Source: Enterococcus haemoperoxidus ATCC BAA-382
GTDB lineage: Bacteria > Bacillota > Bacilli > Lactobacillales > Enterococcaceae
Reading direction: 5' to 3'
DNA length: 64,000 bases
NCBI RefSeq assembly: GCF_000407165.1
Contig: NZ_KE136479.1
Span: forward strand, 445,464-509,463
A program made the position numbers and the translations under genes. This document shows, in pieces, positions 28,712 through 37,365 of this stretch (its first letter is position 1; every line of letters starts with the position of its first letter). Under the pieces are notes generated by a model that did no database searches, was not told the DNA's origin, and saw only the letters and a program-made list of their open reading frames with translations.

Positions 28712-29626
28712 ATGGAAGACAATTTATATGTAGTAGAAGGTCTTAATTTTTTTAAAAGGAATTGGAAAAAATATATACTTGCTTTTGCGCTCAGTTTATT
28801 ATTAATTGTTGCATTATTTTTTTACAGTGTACGTTCTAATAAAAATGACCAAAGTGTAAATCAAGATAAGAATTATACATTTTCATTTATTTTAGAAAAT
28901 AAGGATGGCTATATTTTCTCTAAAAATGAAATGATCAAGGAAATATTTGCAAGTGAATATGCGAAAACTCATTCTGATATAAGCGCAGAAGATGTTATGG
29001 GGTCACTAACTATTACTTATACTGATAATAATGGAAAAATGCTTGTTGAGACACCTGACAAAGAGATTGCTACGTCTTTGTACAAGTTTATTGAAGATTC
29101 GAGTTCACGATTTTTTATTGATAAAAGAGCGTATATACTATCTAATAAAGTTGATTTGAGTAAGGAAAAAGCTTTTGAAGGAATCAGTAAAAAGAAAATG
29201 ATTCTTTATGTATTGCTTATTGTGATTCTTACTTTTATTATTGGAACAATTATTGCAAGTATATCTGAAAAAAGAGATAAAAAAATTTCTCAAAAGTTTA
29301 CTTTAAAAGATAGCAATGAAATTATCGACGTGACTCCCCTTAGAGAGCAAACAAATGAAGAAATTCAGAAAAAATTGACGAATCTTATTAACAATCCACC
29401 GTTGAATAAGATTGTTGTGATGAAAGATCAGAAGTTTTTAAATGCTAGTGAGTTGAATAGTTCGGTCTATCTAACAGATAGTTTGGATCAAGTAGAAAAC
29501 TTGCCATTTATTCCAGAATTAGTAGTTATTATTTGTGAGAAAAACTCAACCGAAAAAGCATGGTTTGGCTACCAAAAAGAGTTAGCAAAGAATTATTCTG
29601 AGAAAGTAAATTGTATTTATATCTAG
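28712..29626 (+). CDS. Wzz/CpsC-like chain-length protein, divergent, without kinase partner
   Basis: A 304-residue protein with a helix at about 19-39, an extracytoplasmic segment of about 120 residues and a second helix at about 163-185. This two-helix layout with a large outer loop fits polysaccharide co-polymerases of the Wzz/CpsC class. The usual Pro-rich motif before the second helix is not obvious. The cytoplasmic tail of about 115 residues (ending FGYQKELAKNYSEKVNCIYI) lacks Walker motifs, and no BY-kinase gene is near. It precedes an EpsG-like polymerase, as expected of a chain-length regulator. AAGGAG lies before the ATG. Confidence 0.6.
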   Translation: MEDNLYVVEGLNFFKRNWKKYILAFALSLLLIVALFFYSVRSNKNDQSVNQDKNYTFSFILENKDGYIFSKNEMIKEIFASEYAKTHSDISAEDVMGSLTITYTDNNGKMLVETPDKEIATSLYKFIEDSSSRFFIDKRAYILSNKVDLSKEKAFEGISKKKMILYVLLIVILTFIIGTIIASISEKRDKKISQKFTLKDSNEIIDVTPLREQTNEEIQKKLTNLINNPPLNKIVVMKDQKFLNASELNSSVYLTDSLDQVENLPFIPELVVIICEKNSTEKAWFGYQKELAKNYSEKVNCIYI

Positions 29627-29639
29627 ATGGAGTGAAGAG

Positions 29640-30704
29640 ATGATACCTTATATATTATTATTTGTCAGCCTGATTATTCTTTCACTCCTTGAGTTTTTTA
29701 GCAAAAAGAAAATTTTTTTCATAATTGCAATGATAGAAATCATTTTATTTGCAGGATTGAGATATGAAACGGGTTATGATTATCTATCATATAAAGCTTT
29801 TTTTGAAAGGGTTCGGAGTTTTGGGGATATATTATCAGGTGGTATTGATGCTGAACCGGGTTACTTATTAACAAATTATATTGTAAAAATGTTTGGAATG
29901 GATTTTACAGTGTTCATTTTAATCTATTCTGTAGTGACTTTAGCATTATTAGGTTTGTTTGTTTACAAAAATGTTAGCTACCCAACAATGATTCTAGTGT
30001 ATTATGTTTCTCGTTTTTATTTTGTGAGAGATATGGGGCAAATAAGAGCCTCTCTTGTAGCGATTATATTTCTTTATTGTTTACCGGCAATCAAAGAAAA
30101 GAATTTACCGAAAGTAGTTCTCTTGTCACTTTTAGGAGCATGCTTTCACATTGTTGCGCTATTTATTATACCTGCCTATTTTTTTGTAGGAGTAATAAAA
30201 AAATTAACCTTTCAAAAAGTGTTGATTTTGACAATAATTTCAGCACTCATAGGAGTATTGTTCTTTTTCCCAGATTTATTTTTATGGGCAATTCCATCAA
30301 GATATGCTGGTTATTTTGCAGGTAAGTATATTACTGGGAAGTGGATACTTAATCCTATATTTATTATGCAAATTGGGATTACAATAGCTTCAATACTATT
30401 TGTGAAAGGTAAAAATAAAGAATATAATGATAGTTTTAATACGTTATTGAGCTTATATTTTCTATCTACATTATTTTTAATTGTTTTTGGTCCATTAGCA
30501 ACAGTAGGTGGAAGGATCGGGACAATCTTTGCTACTGCAGAGATCTTAGTAGTACCTCAACTTTTCCGCCATATGTTTAAAAATCAGTATTTGAATTTGG
30601 CCTGTTACTATATATTTTGCGCATTAGTCTTTTACTTGATATTTATTTTATCAAATACTTATCAAGATTTTATTCCGTATCAAACCGTGTACCATGCTTT
30701 GTAA
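29640..30704 (+). CDS. EpsG-family Wzy-like polysaccharide polymerase
   Basis: A 354-residue membrane protein with about ten helices. The family motif AGLRYETGYDYLSYKAFFER lies after the second helix, as in EpsG-type polymerases, and DMGQIRASLVAIIFLY is the second conserved segment. It should polymerise flipped repeat units outside the cell. It follows the Wzz-like gene by 13 bases and the lysozyme gene starts 16 bases after its stop, so the three look co-transcribed. Confidence 0.85.
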   Translation: MIPYILLFVSLIILSLLEFFSKKKIFFIIAMIEIILFAGLRYETGYDYLSYKAFFERVRSFGDILSGGIDAEPGYLLTNYIVKMFGMDFTVFILIYSVVTLALLGLFVYKNVSYPTMILVYYVSRFYFVRDMGQIRASLVAIIFLYCLPAIKEKNLPKVVLLSLLGACFHIVALFIIPAYFFVGVIKKLTFQKVLILTIISALIGVLFFFPDLFLWAIPSRYAGYFAGKYITGKWILNPIFIMQIGITIASILFVKGKNKEYNDSFNTLLSLYFLSTLFLIVFGPLATVGGRIGTIFATAEILVVPQLFRHMFKNQYLNLACYYIFCALVFYLIFILSNTYQDFIPYQTVYHAL

Positions 30705-30720
30705 AAGAAAGGAAGTAACA

Positions 30721-33120
30721 ATGAATAAAAAAACAAATAATAAATATTTAAAAAGCGGCATTATCTTATGTTCAATTGCTTTATTTTCAGGTGTAGGATT
30801 TATTGATGAACGTTACAATGTCTCTGCAGAAGAATCATTAGTTTCGAGTGATAGTAGAACTACTGACGGGAGTTCAACAAGTCAATCTGAACAGACCTCG
30901 CAAAGCACTGCGGCATCTGAAACTAGTGACTCTACTTCTGATAGTACAATTGAGACTTCCGAAAGAAATATTACGGAGGAAAACAATAAAGAGTTAGGTA
31001 ATGCTTCAAAAACAGAAGACGGGGAATATATATTTAACCCTAATGATCGTTCTGATTTAGCAATAACGCTTCGTGCTGCAGCTGAACCTCGTTCACTGAT
31101 TTCTGCAACAGAAGCTAACCGCCCCTCAAAAGATTTTGTGGATATTTCTTCTCATAACGGATCACTATCAGTCGCTGATTTTACTGAGATGAAAAAATAT
31201 GGGATAAGAGGTGTCGTGATTAAGTTAACAGAGTATACGACCTATTTGAATCCAGAGGCGAAAACACAAATTGAGAATGCTAAACGTGCTGGTCTAGTTG
31301 TTTCTGCTTATCATTATAGCTGGTTTACAACAAAAGCTGGGGCTGAACAAGAGGCGGTATATTTTGCACAAAAGGCAGATCAACTTGGCTTGCCTAAAAA
31401 TACATTAATGGTCAATGATGCGGAACAAACTGAGATGACAGCAGGTAACGTTACTGAAAATTCTATTGCATTTCAAAAAAAGTTAAATAGTTTAGGTTTT
31501 TCTCGTGTTGCACATTATTCAATGTTTGACTGGTTCAATCGTAAAATACTTGATGAAGATAAGTTGGGGCCTGGAAATAGTTGGGTAGCAAGCTATCCCT
31601 ACAATCCATTAGCAACGAATCTCTTACATACAGGAAATGCAGCATGGCAATGGAGTTCTGAGCTAACTTTTCCTGGAGTTTCTGGAAGATTTGACATAAA
31701 TGTATCTTATAATAATTTGTTTTTACAAGCAACTGGTGATAATGGTATAAATCTAGCAAATTATCATACTTCTGCTCCAATACAAGTGTATACAACAGAT
31801 AATATTTGGTATTATAATGATATTAATGAATTTTCTGTTAATACTCAAGCTGAAAGATTGCCTAAAGACACAATTTTAGACATTATTTCAATAGAATATA
31901 GTAATAGCGGTTATCCAAGATTAGTGACTAATAAAGGCTATGTTTCGGCAAATAAAATGTATTCTAAACCAACTATCAGTAATATATCTAGTTACGTTAC
32001 CAAACCAGGGAAATATGCGGCGCTAGGAAATATCTGGTATTACAATGATAAAGACAGTTTTACGCAAGAAACCCAAGCTGGGCAAATTGCTAAAAATACT
32101 GTTTTTGAGGTGACGGGTATTGTCTTCAGCAAAACTGGTTATCCAAGATTGGTGACAGATAAAGGCTATGTTTCAGCTAATAAAACCTATGTTAACCAAC
32201 TTGTAGAAAACTATTCGGATTATTATATGACTCCTGGAAAAGTAGTGACAACAACAAATACTTGGCATTATAATAACAAGGATAGTTTTACACAGCAGAC
32301 ACAAGTAGAGCCAATATCCAAAAATACTGTTTTAACAGTAAAAGATATTGCTTATAGTGAAACTGGTTACCCAAGGTTAGTAACTGATAAAGGCTATGTT
32401 TCTGCAAATAAAGGATTTACAACACCTATTGTCAACAATCATTCGGATTATTTTTTAAAGACTGGTAAATTTTTGACGTCACAAAATATCTGGTATTACA
32501 ATGATAAAGATCTTTTTGCTACTGAAACACAAGCAGAACCTTTAGCAAAAGGGACAATGATTGAAGTAAAGGACATCGTATATAGTAAAACAGGTTATCC
32601 AAGATTAGTAACGGATAAAGGGTATGTTTCAGCTAATAAAGCCTATCTATCTGAAGCAATCAGTAATTTGAACAGCTATATTACTGAACCGATAAAAGTT
32701 GTTACGAGAGAAAGTACCTGGTACTACAATAGTAAAGATGAGTTTTCTACTAAAACTCAGGCTGAAAAATTGCCGAAATACACACTACTAGATGTTAAAG
32801 ACATTGTTTACAGTAAAACAGGTTATCCAAGATTAGTAACGGATAAAGGATATGTTTCAGCAAATAAAAACTATACCACTCCAGCAATTAGTAATATTGA
32901 CAGCTATATAACTAAGCCAGGAAAAATGAAAGCTAAAGCAAATATCTGGCACTATAACAATAAAGACAACTTTATGGTTGAAACACAAGTTCAGCAAATA
33001 GCAAAAGGTACCACATTTACAGTAAAAGAAATTGTCTACAGCGAAACTGGTTACCCAAGACTAGTTACAGATAAAGGGTATGTTTCAGCGAATAAGGTAT
33101 ATGTGGAAATAGTAAAATAA
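30721..33120 (+). CDS. Secreted GH25 lysozyme with six DUF5776-like repeats
   Basis: A 799-residue exported muramidase. A signal peptide (cleavage likely after NVSA, residues about 36-39) is followed by a Ser/Thr-rich linker to about residue 90. The GH25 domain at about 138-335 has FVDISSHNG, VIKLTEYTTYLNP and LMVNDAEQ, which supply the catalytic Asp and Glu residues, and AAWQWSSE. From about 349 six repeats follow, each with WYYN, the TQAE segment and GYPRLVTDKGYVSANK; they probably bind the wall or its glycan. The start is ATG 30721 behind AAAGGAAG. A muramidase inside a polysaccharide cluster may open peptidoglycan for polymer attachment or be a bacteriolysin; both are inference. Confidence 0.9.
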   Translation: MNKKTNNKYLKSGIILCSIALFSGVGFIDERYNVSAEESLVSSDSRTTDGSSTSQSEQTSQSTAASETSDSTSDSTIETSERNITEENNKELGNASKTEDGEYIFNPNDRSDLAITLRAAAEPRSLISATEANRPSKDFVDISSHNGSLSVADFTEMKKYGIRGVVIKLTEYTTYLNPEAKTQIENAKRAGLVVSAYHYSWFTTKAGAEQEAVYFAQKADQLGLPKNTLMVNDAEQTEMTAGNVTENSIAFQKKLNSLGFSRVAHYSMFDWFNRKILDEDKLGPGNSWVASYPYNPLATNLLHTGNAAWQWSSELTFPGVSGRFDINVSYNNLFLQATGDNGINLANYHTSAPIQVYTTDNIWYYNDINEFSVNTQAERLPKDTILDIISIEYSNSGYPRLVTNKGYVSANKMYSKPTISNISSYVTKPGKYAALGNIWYYNDKDSFTQETQAGQIAKNTVFEVTGIVFSKTGYPRLVTDKGYVSANKTYVNQLVENYSDYYMTPGKVVTTTNTWHYNNKDSFTQQTQVEPISKNTVLTVKDIAYSETGYPRLVTDKGYVSANKGFTTPIVNNHSDYFLKTGKFLTSQNIWYYNDKDLFATETQAEPLAKGTMIEVKDIVYSKTGYPRLVTDKGYVSANKAYLSEAISNLNSYITEPIKVVTRESTWYYNSKDEFSTKTQAEKLPKYTLLDVKDIVYSKTGYPRLVTDKGYVSANKNYTTPAISNIDSYITKPGKMKAKANIWHYNNKDNFMVETQVQQIAKGTTFTVKEIVYSETGYPRLVTDKGYVSANKVYVEIVK
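31765..33117 (+). repeat. Six in-frame tandem repeats of exactly 228 bp
   Basis: The codon for the Gly of the GYVSANK motif recurs at 31936, 32164, 32392, 32620, 32848 and 33076, an exact 228-base (76-codon) period. Repeats differ at many silent and coding positions, so they are old but have been kept in register without indels. Confidence 0.9.
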
Positions 33121-33163
33121 ATAGTTTAACTATCAAAAAATCAAGACAAGTTGGTGTATCTAA

Positions 33164-34600
33164 GTGAAAAAAGTATTGAGTAATATATTTTTTACGGCTA
33201 TGTATCAAGTAGTAATATTGATTGTTCCACTAGTAACGATGCCGTATGTGTCAAGAATATTCGGAACAGAATTGCTTGGTATTAATTCATTTGTTATTTC
33301 AATTGTTGGTTTTTTGAACATGATCATCTTAATGGGGATGAGCCAGTTAGGTACGAGAGAAATAGCTAAAGCGGATAAGAAGGATCGAGGCACAGTTTTT
33401 TTCCAATTATGGTTTATCCAATTGGCAAGTGGTTTGATTGTAACGAGTCTCTATTTATTGATTGTTTCAATATTTGTTGGGAGCAAAGGCGTTTATTATA
33501 TTCAAATTCCTTACTTGATTGCTTATGTTTTAGATATTTCTTGGTACTTCCTTGGTATTGGTGAAGTAAAAAAAGTAATTGTTAGGAACACGATCGTTAA
33601 ATTTGGCTCTTTGATTTTGGTATTTCTACTTGTAAAGAGCAGTTCTGATTTACTATTGTATATGGGAATCAATAGTATTAGTACTTTTTTAGCAAATATC
33701 TTCTTTTGGATAAGCTTACTTACAGAATTTAAAACGTATGGAAAAATAAAAAAATCATTTTCTTTTCCTTATTTGAAACAAGCATTGTTTTTGCTTATCC
33801 CGTTATTTGCGATTCAAGTGTATAATACCTTTGATAAAACATTAGTAGGATTGTTATCAACAAAGACAGAGCTTTCTTTTTATGATCAATCTCAGAAAAT
33901 TGTTCGAATTGTGTTATCAATCGTTACATCAATCAGCTTAGTTATGATGCCTTTGATGGCTAAAGTGGATACAGGAGATAGCGAAGACAGTTCTAAGCTA
34001 CAGTTATTGTTGAAAAAATCTGTTGAGTATACAACATTAATCTCCCTATTACTGACGGTTTTACTAATGTGTAATTCTCGTGATTTTGTTCAGTGGTTTT
34101 TTGGAAATGAATTTATTCCAATGACCTATAATATGATATTTGTTAGTTTGATTATTGCACCAAATGCATTTGGTGGTGTTTTAGCGAATCAATTTACTTT
34201 AGCAAAAGGTTTGTTGAAGCATTATTCGATACCCTTTATTGCTGGTGCTGTAATAGATGTTATCTTAAATCTTATATTAGTACCAAAATGGGGAGCAAAT
34301 GGCGGGACCATTGCGTTGATTGTTACCGAGTTTTTTGTTTGTATTTTTAGAGTCTATGTTATTCGTAAATGGTTAGATATTAAAGATATTTGTTCTGAGT
34401 TTTTTAAATATATTGTTATATTCGCGTTAGTTTTAGTGTTAGGATTTTTAATTCCTAACTTTGTAGCATCGTTGTTCTTGAATATGCTTATTCGTTCAAG
34501 TATAGTGTTTATTGTATTTCTTATTTTGATTTTTCTTTTTCAGACAAATATATCTGAGGACTTTAAGGTTCTTTTAAATAAGGCGAAAAAGAAAACTTAA
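33164..34600 (+). CDS. Wzx-type oligosaccharide flippase
   Basis: A 478-residue MOP-superfamily transporter with about fourteen helices. MYQVVILIVPLVTMPYVSRI is the canonical first helix and ILMGMSQLGTREIAKA the conserved loop after helix 2. It should flip the undecaprenyl-linked repeat unit primed by EpaR. The start is GTG 33164; no good ribosome site is visible, only GACAAG further upstream. It provides an export route separate from the EpaLM ABC transporter. Confidence 0.92.
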   Translation: MKKVLSNIFFTAMYQVVILIVPLVTMPYVSRIFGTELLGINSFVISIVGFLNMIILMGMSQLGTREIAKADKKDRGTVFFQLWFIQLASGLIVTSLYLLIVSIFVGSKGVYYIQIPYLIAYVLDISWYFLGIGEVKKVIVRNTIVKFGSLILVFLLVKSSSDLLLYMGINSISTFLANIFFWISLLTEFKTYGKIKKSFSFPYLKQALFLLIPLFAIQVYNTFDKTLVGLLSTKTELSFYDQSQKIVRIVLSIVTSISLVMMPLMAKVDTGDSEDSSKLQLLLKKSVEYTTLISLLLTVLLMCNSRDFVQWFFGNEFIPMTYNMIFVSLIIAPNAFGGVLANQFTLAKGLLKHYSIPFIAGAVIDVILNLILVPKWGANGGTIALIVTEFFVCIFRVYVIRKWLDIKDICSEFFKYIVIFALVLVLGFLIPNFVASLFLNMLIRSSIVFIVFLILIFLFQTNISEDFKVLLNKAKKKT

Positions 34601-34625
34601 ATAGACATAACTTGGAGGGTTACTT

Positions 34626-35486
34626 TTGAAATCAGATAGTGTTGTAAAACAACTGCAAAAAAAAGAATTGGAAATATTAAAATTTGTGGATAAATTTTGT
34701 CAAACACAAGACATTCCATACTTTTTATCAGCAGGAACTTTGTTAGGTGCGATTCGCCATAAGGGGTTCATACCTTGGGATGATGATATTGATTTAGGTA
34801 TGACGAGGGAAAATTATGAGCGTTTTGTAAAATTGATTCCAGAAGCTTTAGAAAATACGGAATATATGCTACAAACGTATCAAACAGATGCCGGTTACCC
34901 ATTACCATTTTTGAAAATCATTAATTTGAATACTACTTTAGTTGAAAATAATGCTAAAAATGGAAATGCTCAAAATGGTGTTTTTATTGATATTTTTCCA
35001 TTTGATGTAGTACCTGATAACAGGTTTTTAAGATGGATCCAAATTAAAAAATGCAAAATGCTAACATTTGTAATCCATACGAGAATGAATTATTATACCC
35101 GTGCTCAAACACCACTAGGTGGAATAATTTATAATATGCTAAATCTTTTATGGGGAAGGTATTCTGTAAGGGGGCTTCTTGACAAACGACAAAAAGAAAT
35201 TGAAAAATATAACCATTCGAATAATCGAAATATGTCGATTGTCACTGCTACAACGGAATTTAAGACAGAAACTTTAGATAAATTAGAGATAAATGATGTA
35301 ATTAAAATACCTTTTGAAGATGGTATGTTTTTAGCAAATTCAAACTATGAACAAATGCTGGAACAATCTTATGGAGATTATATGAAGTTTCCTCCTGTAG
35401 AAGAACGAGGAACAAAACATGATATTGTTTATTTAGAAATGGATGATTTTGAGTTTGGAGATCGAACATATAAAAAGAAAAAATAA
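34626..35486 (+). CDS. LicD-family phosphotransferase
   Basis: A 286-residue member of the LicD/fukutin nucleotidyltransferase-like family. The core SAGTLLGAIRHKGFIPWDDD followed by IDLGM is complete, including the Asp cluster that binds metal. LicD enzymes move phosphocholine or a similar group from its CDP-activated form to glycan hydroxyls. The next gene encodes a CDP-activating domain, which supports that role here. The start is TTG 34626 behind GGAGGG. No membrane segment is present, so the glycan is modified on the cytoplasmic side. Confidence 0.9.
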   Translation: MKSDSVVKQLQKKELEILKFVDKFCQTQDIPYFLSAGTLLGAIRHKGFIPWDDDIDLGMTRENYERFVKLIPEALENTEYMLQTYQTDAGYPLPFLKIINLNTTLVENNAKNGNAQNGVFIDIFPFDVVPDNRFLRWIQIKKCKMLTFVIHTRMNYYTRAQTPLGGIIYNMLNLLWGRYSVRGLLDKRQKEIEKYNHSNNRNMSIVTATTEFKTETLDKLEINDVIKIPFEDGMFLANSNYEQMLEQSYGDYMKFPPVEERGTKHDIVYLEMDDFEFGDRTYKKKK

Positions 35487-35517
35487 TCGTATTGAACAAG
35501 ATCATAGGAGGGATAAC

Positions 35518-37335
35518 ATGCAAGGTCTCATTTTAGCTGCTGGATTAGGAAGCAGAATGAAAGAGTACACAAAAAGTACAACCAAAAGTATGGTTGAAGT
35601 TAATGGAAAGTCATTAATAGAAAGAATGCTACGCCAATTAGATAATCTGGATTTAGAAAGAATCGTGATTGTAGATGGTTATAAATATGATGTAATGGAA
35701 GAGTATGTCAAATCAATCCAAATCAAGACTCCAGTCGTATTTGTAACAAACCATGATTATGATAAAACAAACAATATTTATTCCGTTTATCTGGCTAAAG
35801 AATTAATGTGTCAGGAAGATACGATTTTACTAGAATCAGACTTGATTTTTGCAGATCAGCTTCTTGATGAAGTCTTAGCTTCTGATTTTAAAAATCTAGC
35901 AGTTGTATCAAAATTCGAATCTTGGATGGATGGTACTGTTGTAAAAATGGATGAAAACAGTAACATTACGGACTTCATTGATAAGAAACGTTTTAATTTT
36001 AATGAAACAAGAAGCTACTACAAAACGGTTAATATTTACAAATTTAGTAAAGAATTTTCAGAATCTATTTATTTTCCATTTTTAGAAGCTCAAATGAGTG
36101 CCTTTGGGAAAGACGAGTATTATGAGACTACGTTAAAAACAATTACTCAGTTTGATGCTACTTTGGTTAAAGCCTTAGACATTGAAGATGTTCCTTGGTA
36201 TGAAATTGACGATTTACAAGATTTAGATGTTGCTAGCTCTCTTTTTAATACGACTCCATCCAAAAAATTAGATGCCTTTCAACAAAGATATGGTGGTTAC
36301 TGGAGATATCCCAAAGTAATTGATTTTTGTTATTTGGTGAATCCGTTTTATCCGCCTAAAAGAATGGTTGATGAGATGAAATCAAACATGGAACGCTTGA
36401 TTATTGATTATCCTTCTGGCCTTAAAGTGAATTCATCATTAGTAGCAAAATTTTATAACGTTCCAGAAAAGCATGTAGTAGTAGGAAATGGTGCTGCAGA
36501 ATTGATTAAGTCTTTGATGGAAAAAAATGGCGGGAAATATGGGATTATTGCACCTACTTTTGAGGAATATCCAAATCGCCTAACGAAAGACCAAATTGTT
36601 AAATATTACCCTAAAGATAAAAATTTCCAATATACTGCAAATGATATCATGGCTTTTTATTCAGAAAATCCAATTGATTATTTAGTTTTAATCAATCCAG
36701 ATAATCCTACTGGGAATTATATTCCAAAATCAGATGTGATCACATTATTAGAGTGGGCAAAGGCACATGAAATAACTATAATATTGGATGAATCGTTTAA
36801 TGATTTTGTTGATTTTGAAGAGGTAGCATCTTTAATTGATCGAGAAATCTTGATGCAACATCCTAATTTAATTATTATAAAAAGTATCTCCAAATCATTT
36901 GGAGTTCCAGGTGTACGTCTAGGCTTCTTGATGACGAGTGATGAATCATTAGTCAGTTATATTAAATCAGATGTTTCAATTTGGAATATTAACTCATTTG
37001 GAGAGTTCTTCTTACAAATTTTTGAAAAATATAAAAAAGATTATCTATCAGCATTAGATTTATTTTATAAGATCCGTAAAGATTTCCATTCTGCAATGGC
37101 TGATGTATCAGATTTTGAAGTAATCGATTCACAAGCTAACTATTTTACTTGTCGTCTTACTGGCAAAGTGAGTGCTCGAGAATTGGCTACAATTCTATTA
37201 GATCAAGACAAAATCTTTATCAAGGACTTATCTGGAAAAGATGGTTTTGAGGGAGAATACGTAAGAATTGCAGTGAAGAAAAGTGATGAAAACAAAAAAA
37301 TTATTGAAGCTTTAAAACGGATATTGAATTACTAG
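35518..37335 (+). CDS. Fusion: LicC/PntC-like cytidylyltransferase + CobD/HisC-like PLP enzyme
   Basis: A 605-residue two-domain enzyme. Residues 1-240 form a nucleotidyltransferase: LILAAGLGSRMKEYTKSTTK, NHDYDKTNNIYSVYLAKEL (a LicC signature), LLESDLIF and WYEIDDLQDLDVA. Residues 255-605 form a fold-type I PLP enzyme; YGGYWRYPKVIDFCYLVNPF recalls the HGG...DFS.N.NP start of CobD and HisC. D424 (ILDES) and the Schiff-base lysine K459 in SISKSFGVPGVRLGF are present. CobD relatives decarboxylate threonine- or serine-phosphate; HisC relatives transaminate. I favour decarboxylation of phosphoserine to phosphoethanolamine followed by CDP activation. ATG 35518 has GGAGGG 6 bases upstream. Confidence 0.85.
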   Translation: MQGLILAAGLGSRMKEYTKSTTKSMVEVNGKSLIERMLRQLDNLDLERIVIVDGYKYDVMEEYVKSIQIKTPVVFVTNHDYDKTNNIYSVYLAKELMCQEDTILLESDLIFADQLLDEVLASDFKNLAVVSKFESWMDGTVVKMDENSNITDFIDKKRFNFNETRSYYKTVNIYKFSKEFSESIYFPFLEAQMSAFGKDEYYETTLKTITQFDATLVKALDIEDVPWYEIDDLQDLDVASSLFNTTPSKKLDAFQQRYGGYWRYPKVIDFCYLVNPFYPPKRMVDEMKSNMERLIIDYPSGLKVNSSLVAKFYNVPEKHVVVGNGAAELIKSLMEKNGGKYGIIAPTFEEYPNRLTKDQIVKYYPKDKNFQYTANDIMAFYSENPIDYLVLINPDNPTGNYIPKSDVITLLEWAKAHEITIILDESFNDFVDFEEVASLIDREILMQHPNLIIIKSISKSFGVPGVRLGFLMTSDESLVSYIKSDVSIWNINSFGEFFLQIFEKYKKDYLSALDLFYKIRKDFHSAMADVSDFEVIDSQANYFTCRLTGKVSARELATILLDQDKIFIKDLSGKDGFEGEYVRIAVKKSDENKKIIEALKRILNY

Positions 37336-37365
37336 AAAGTAGATCTATAAAGGAGAACTGAAATC

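Noticed and set aside
31765-33117. Regular direct repeats that could suggest a CRISPR array
   Set aside because: The 228-bp units are in frame, translate to a conserved 76-residue domain, and are far too long for CRISPR repeats.
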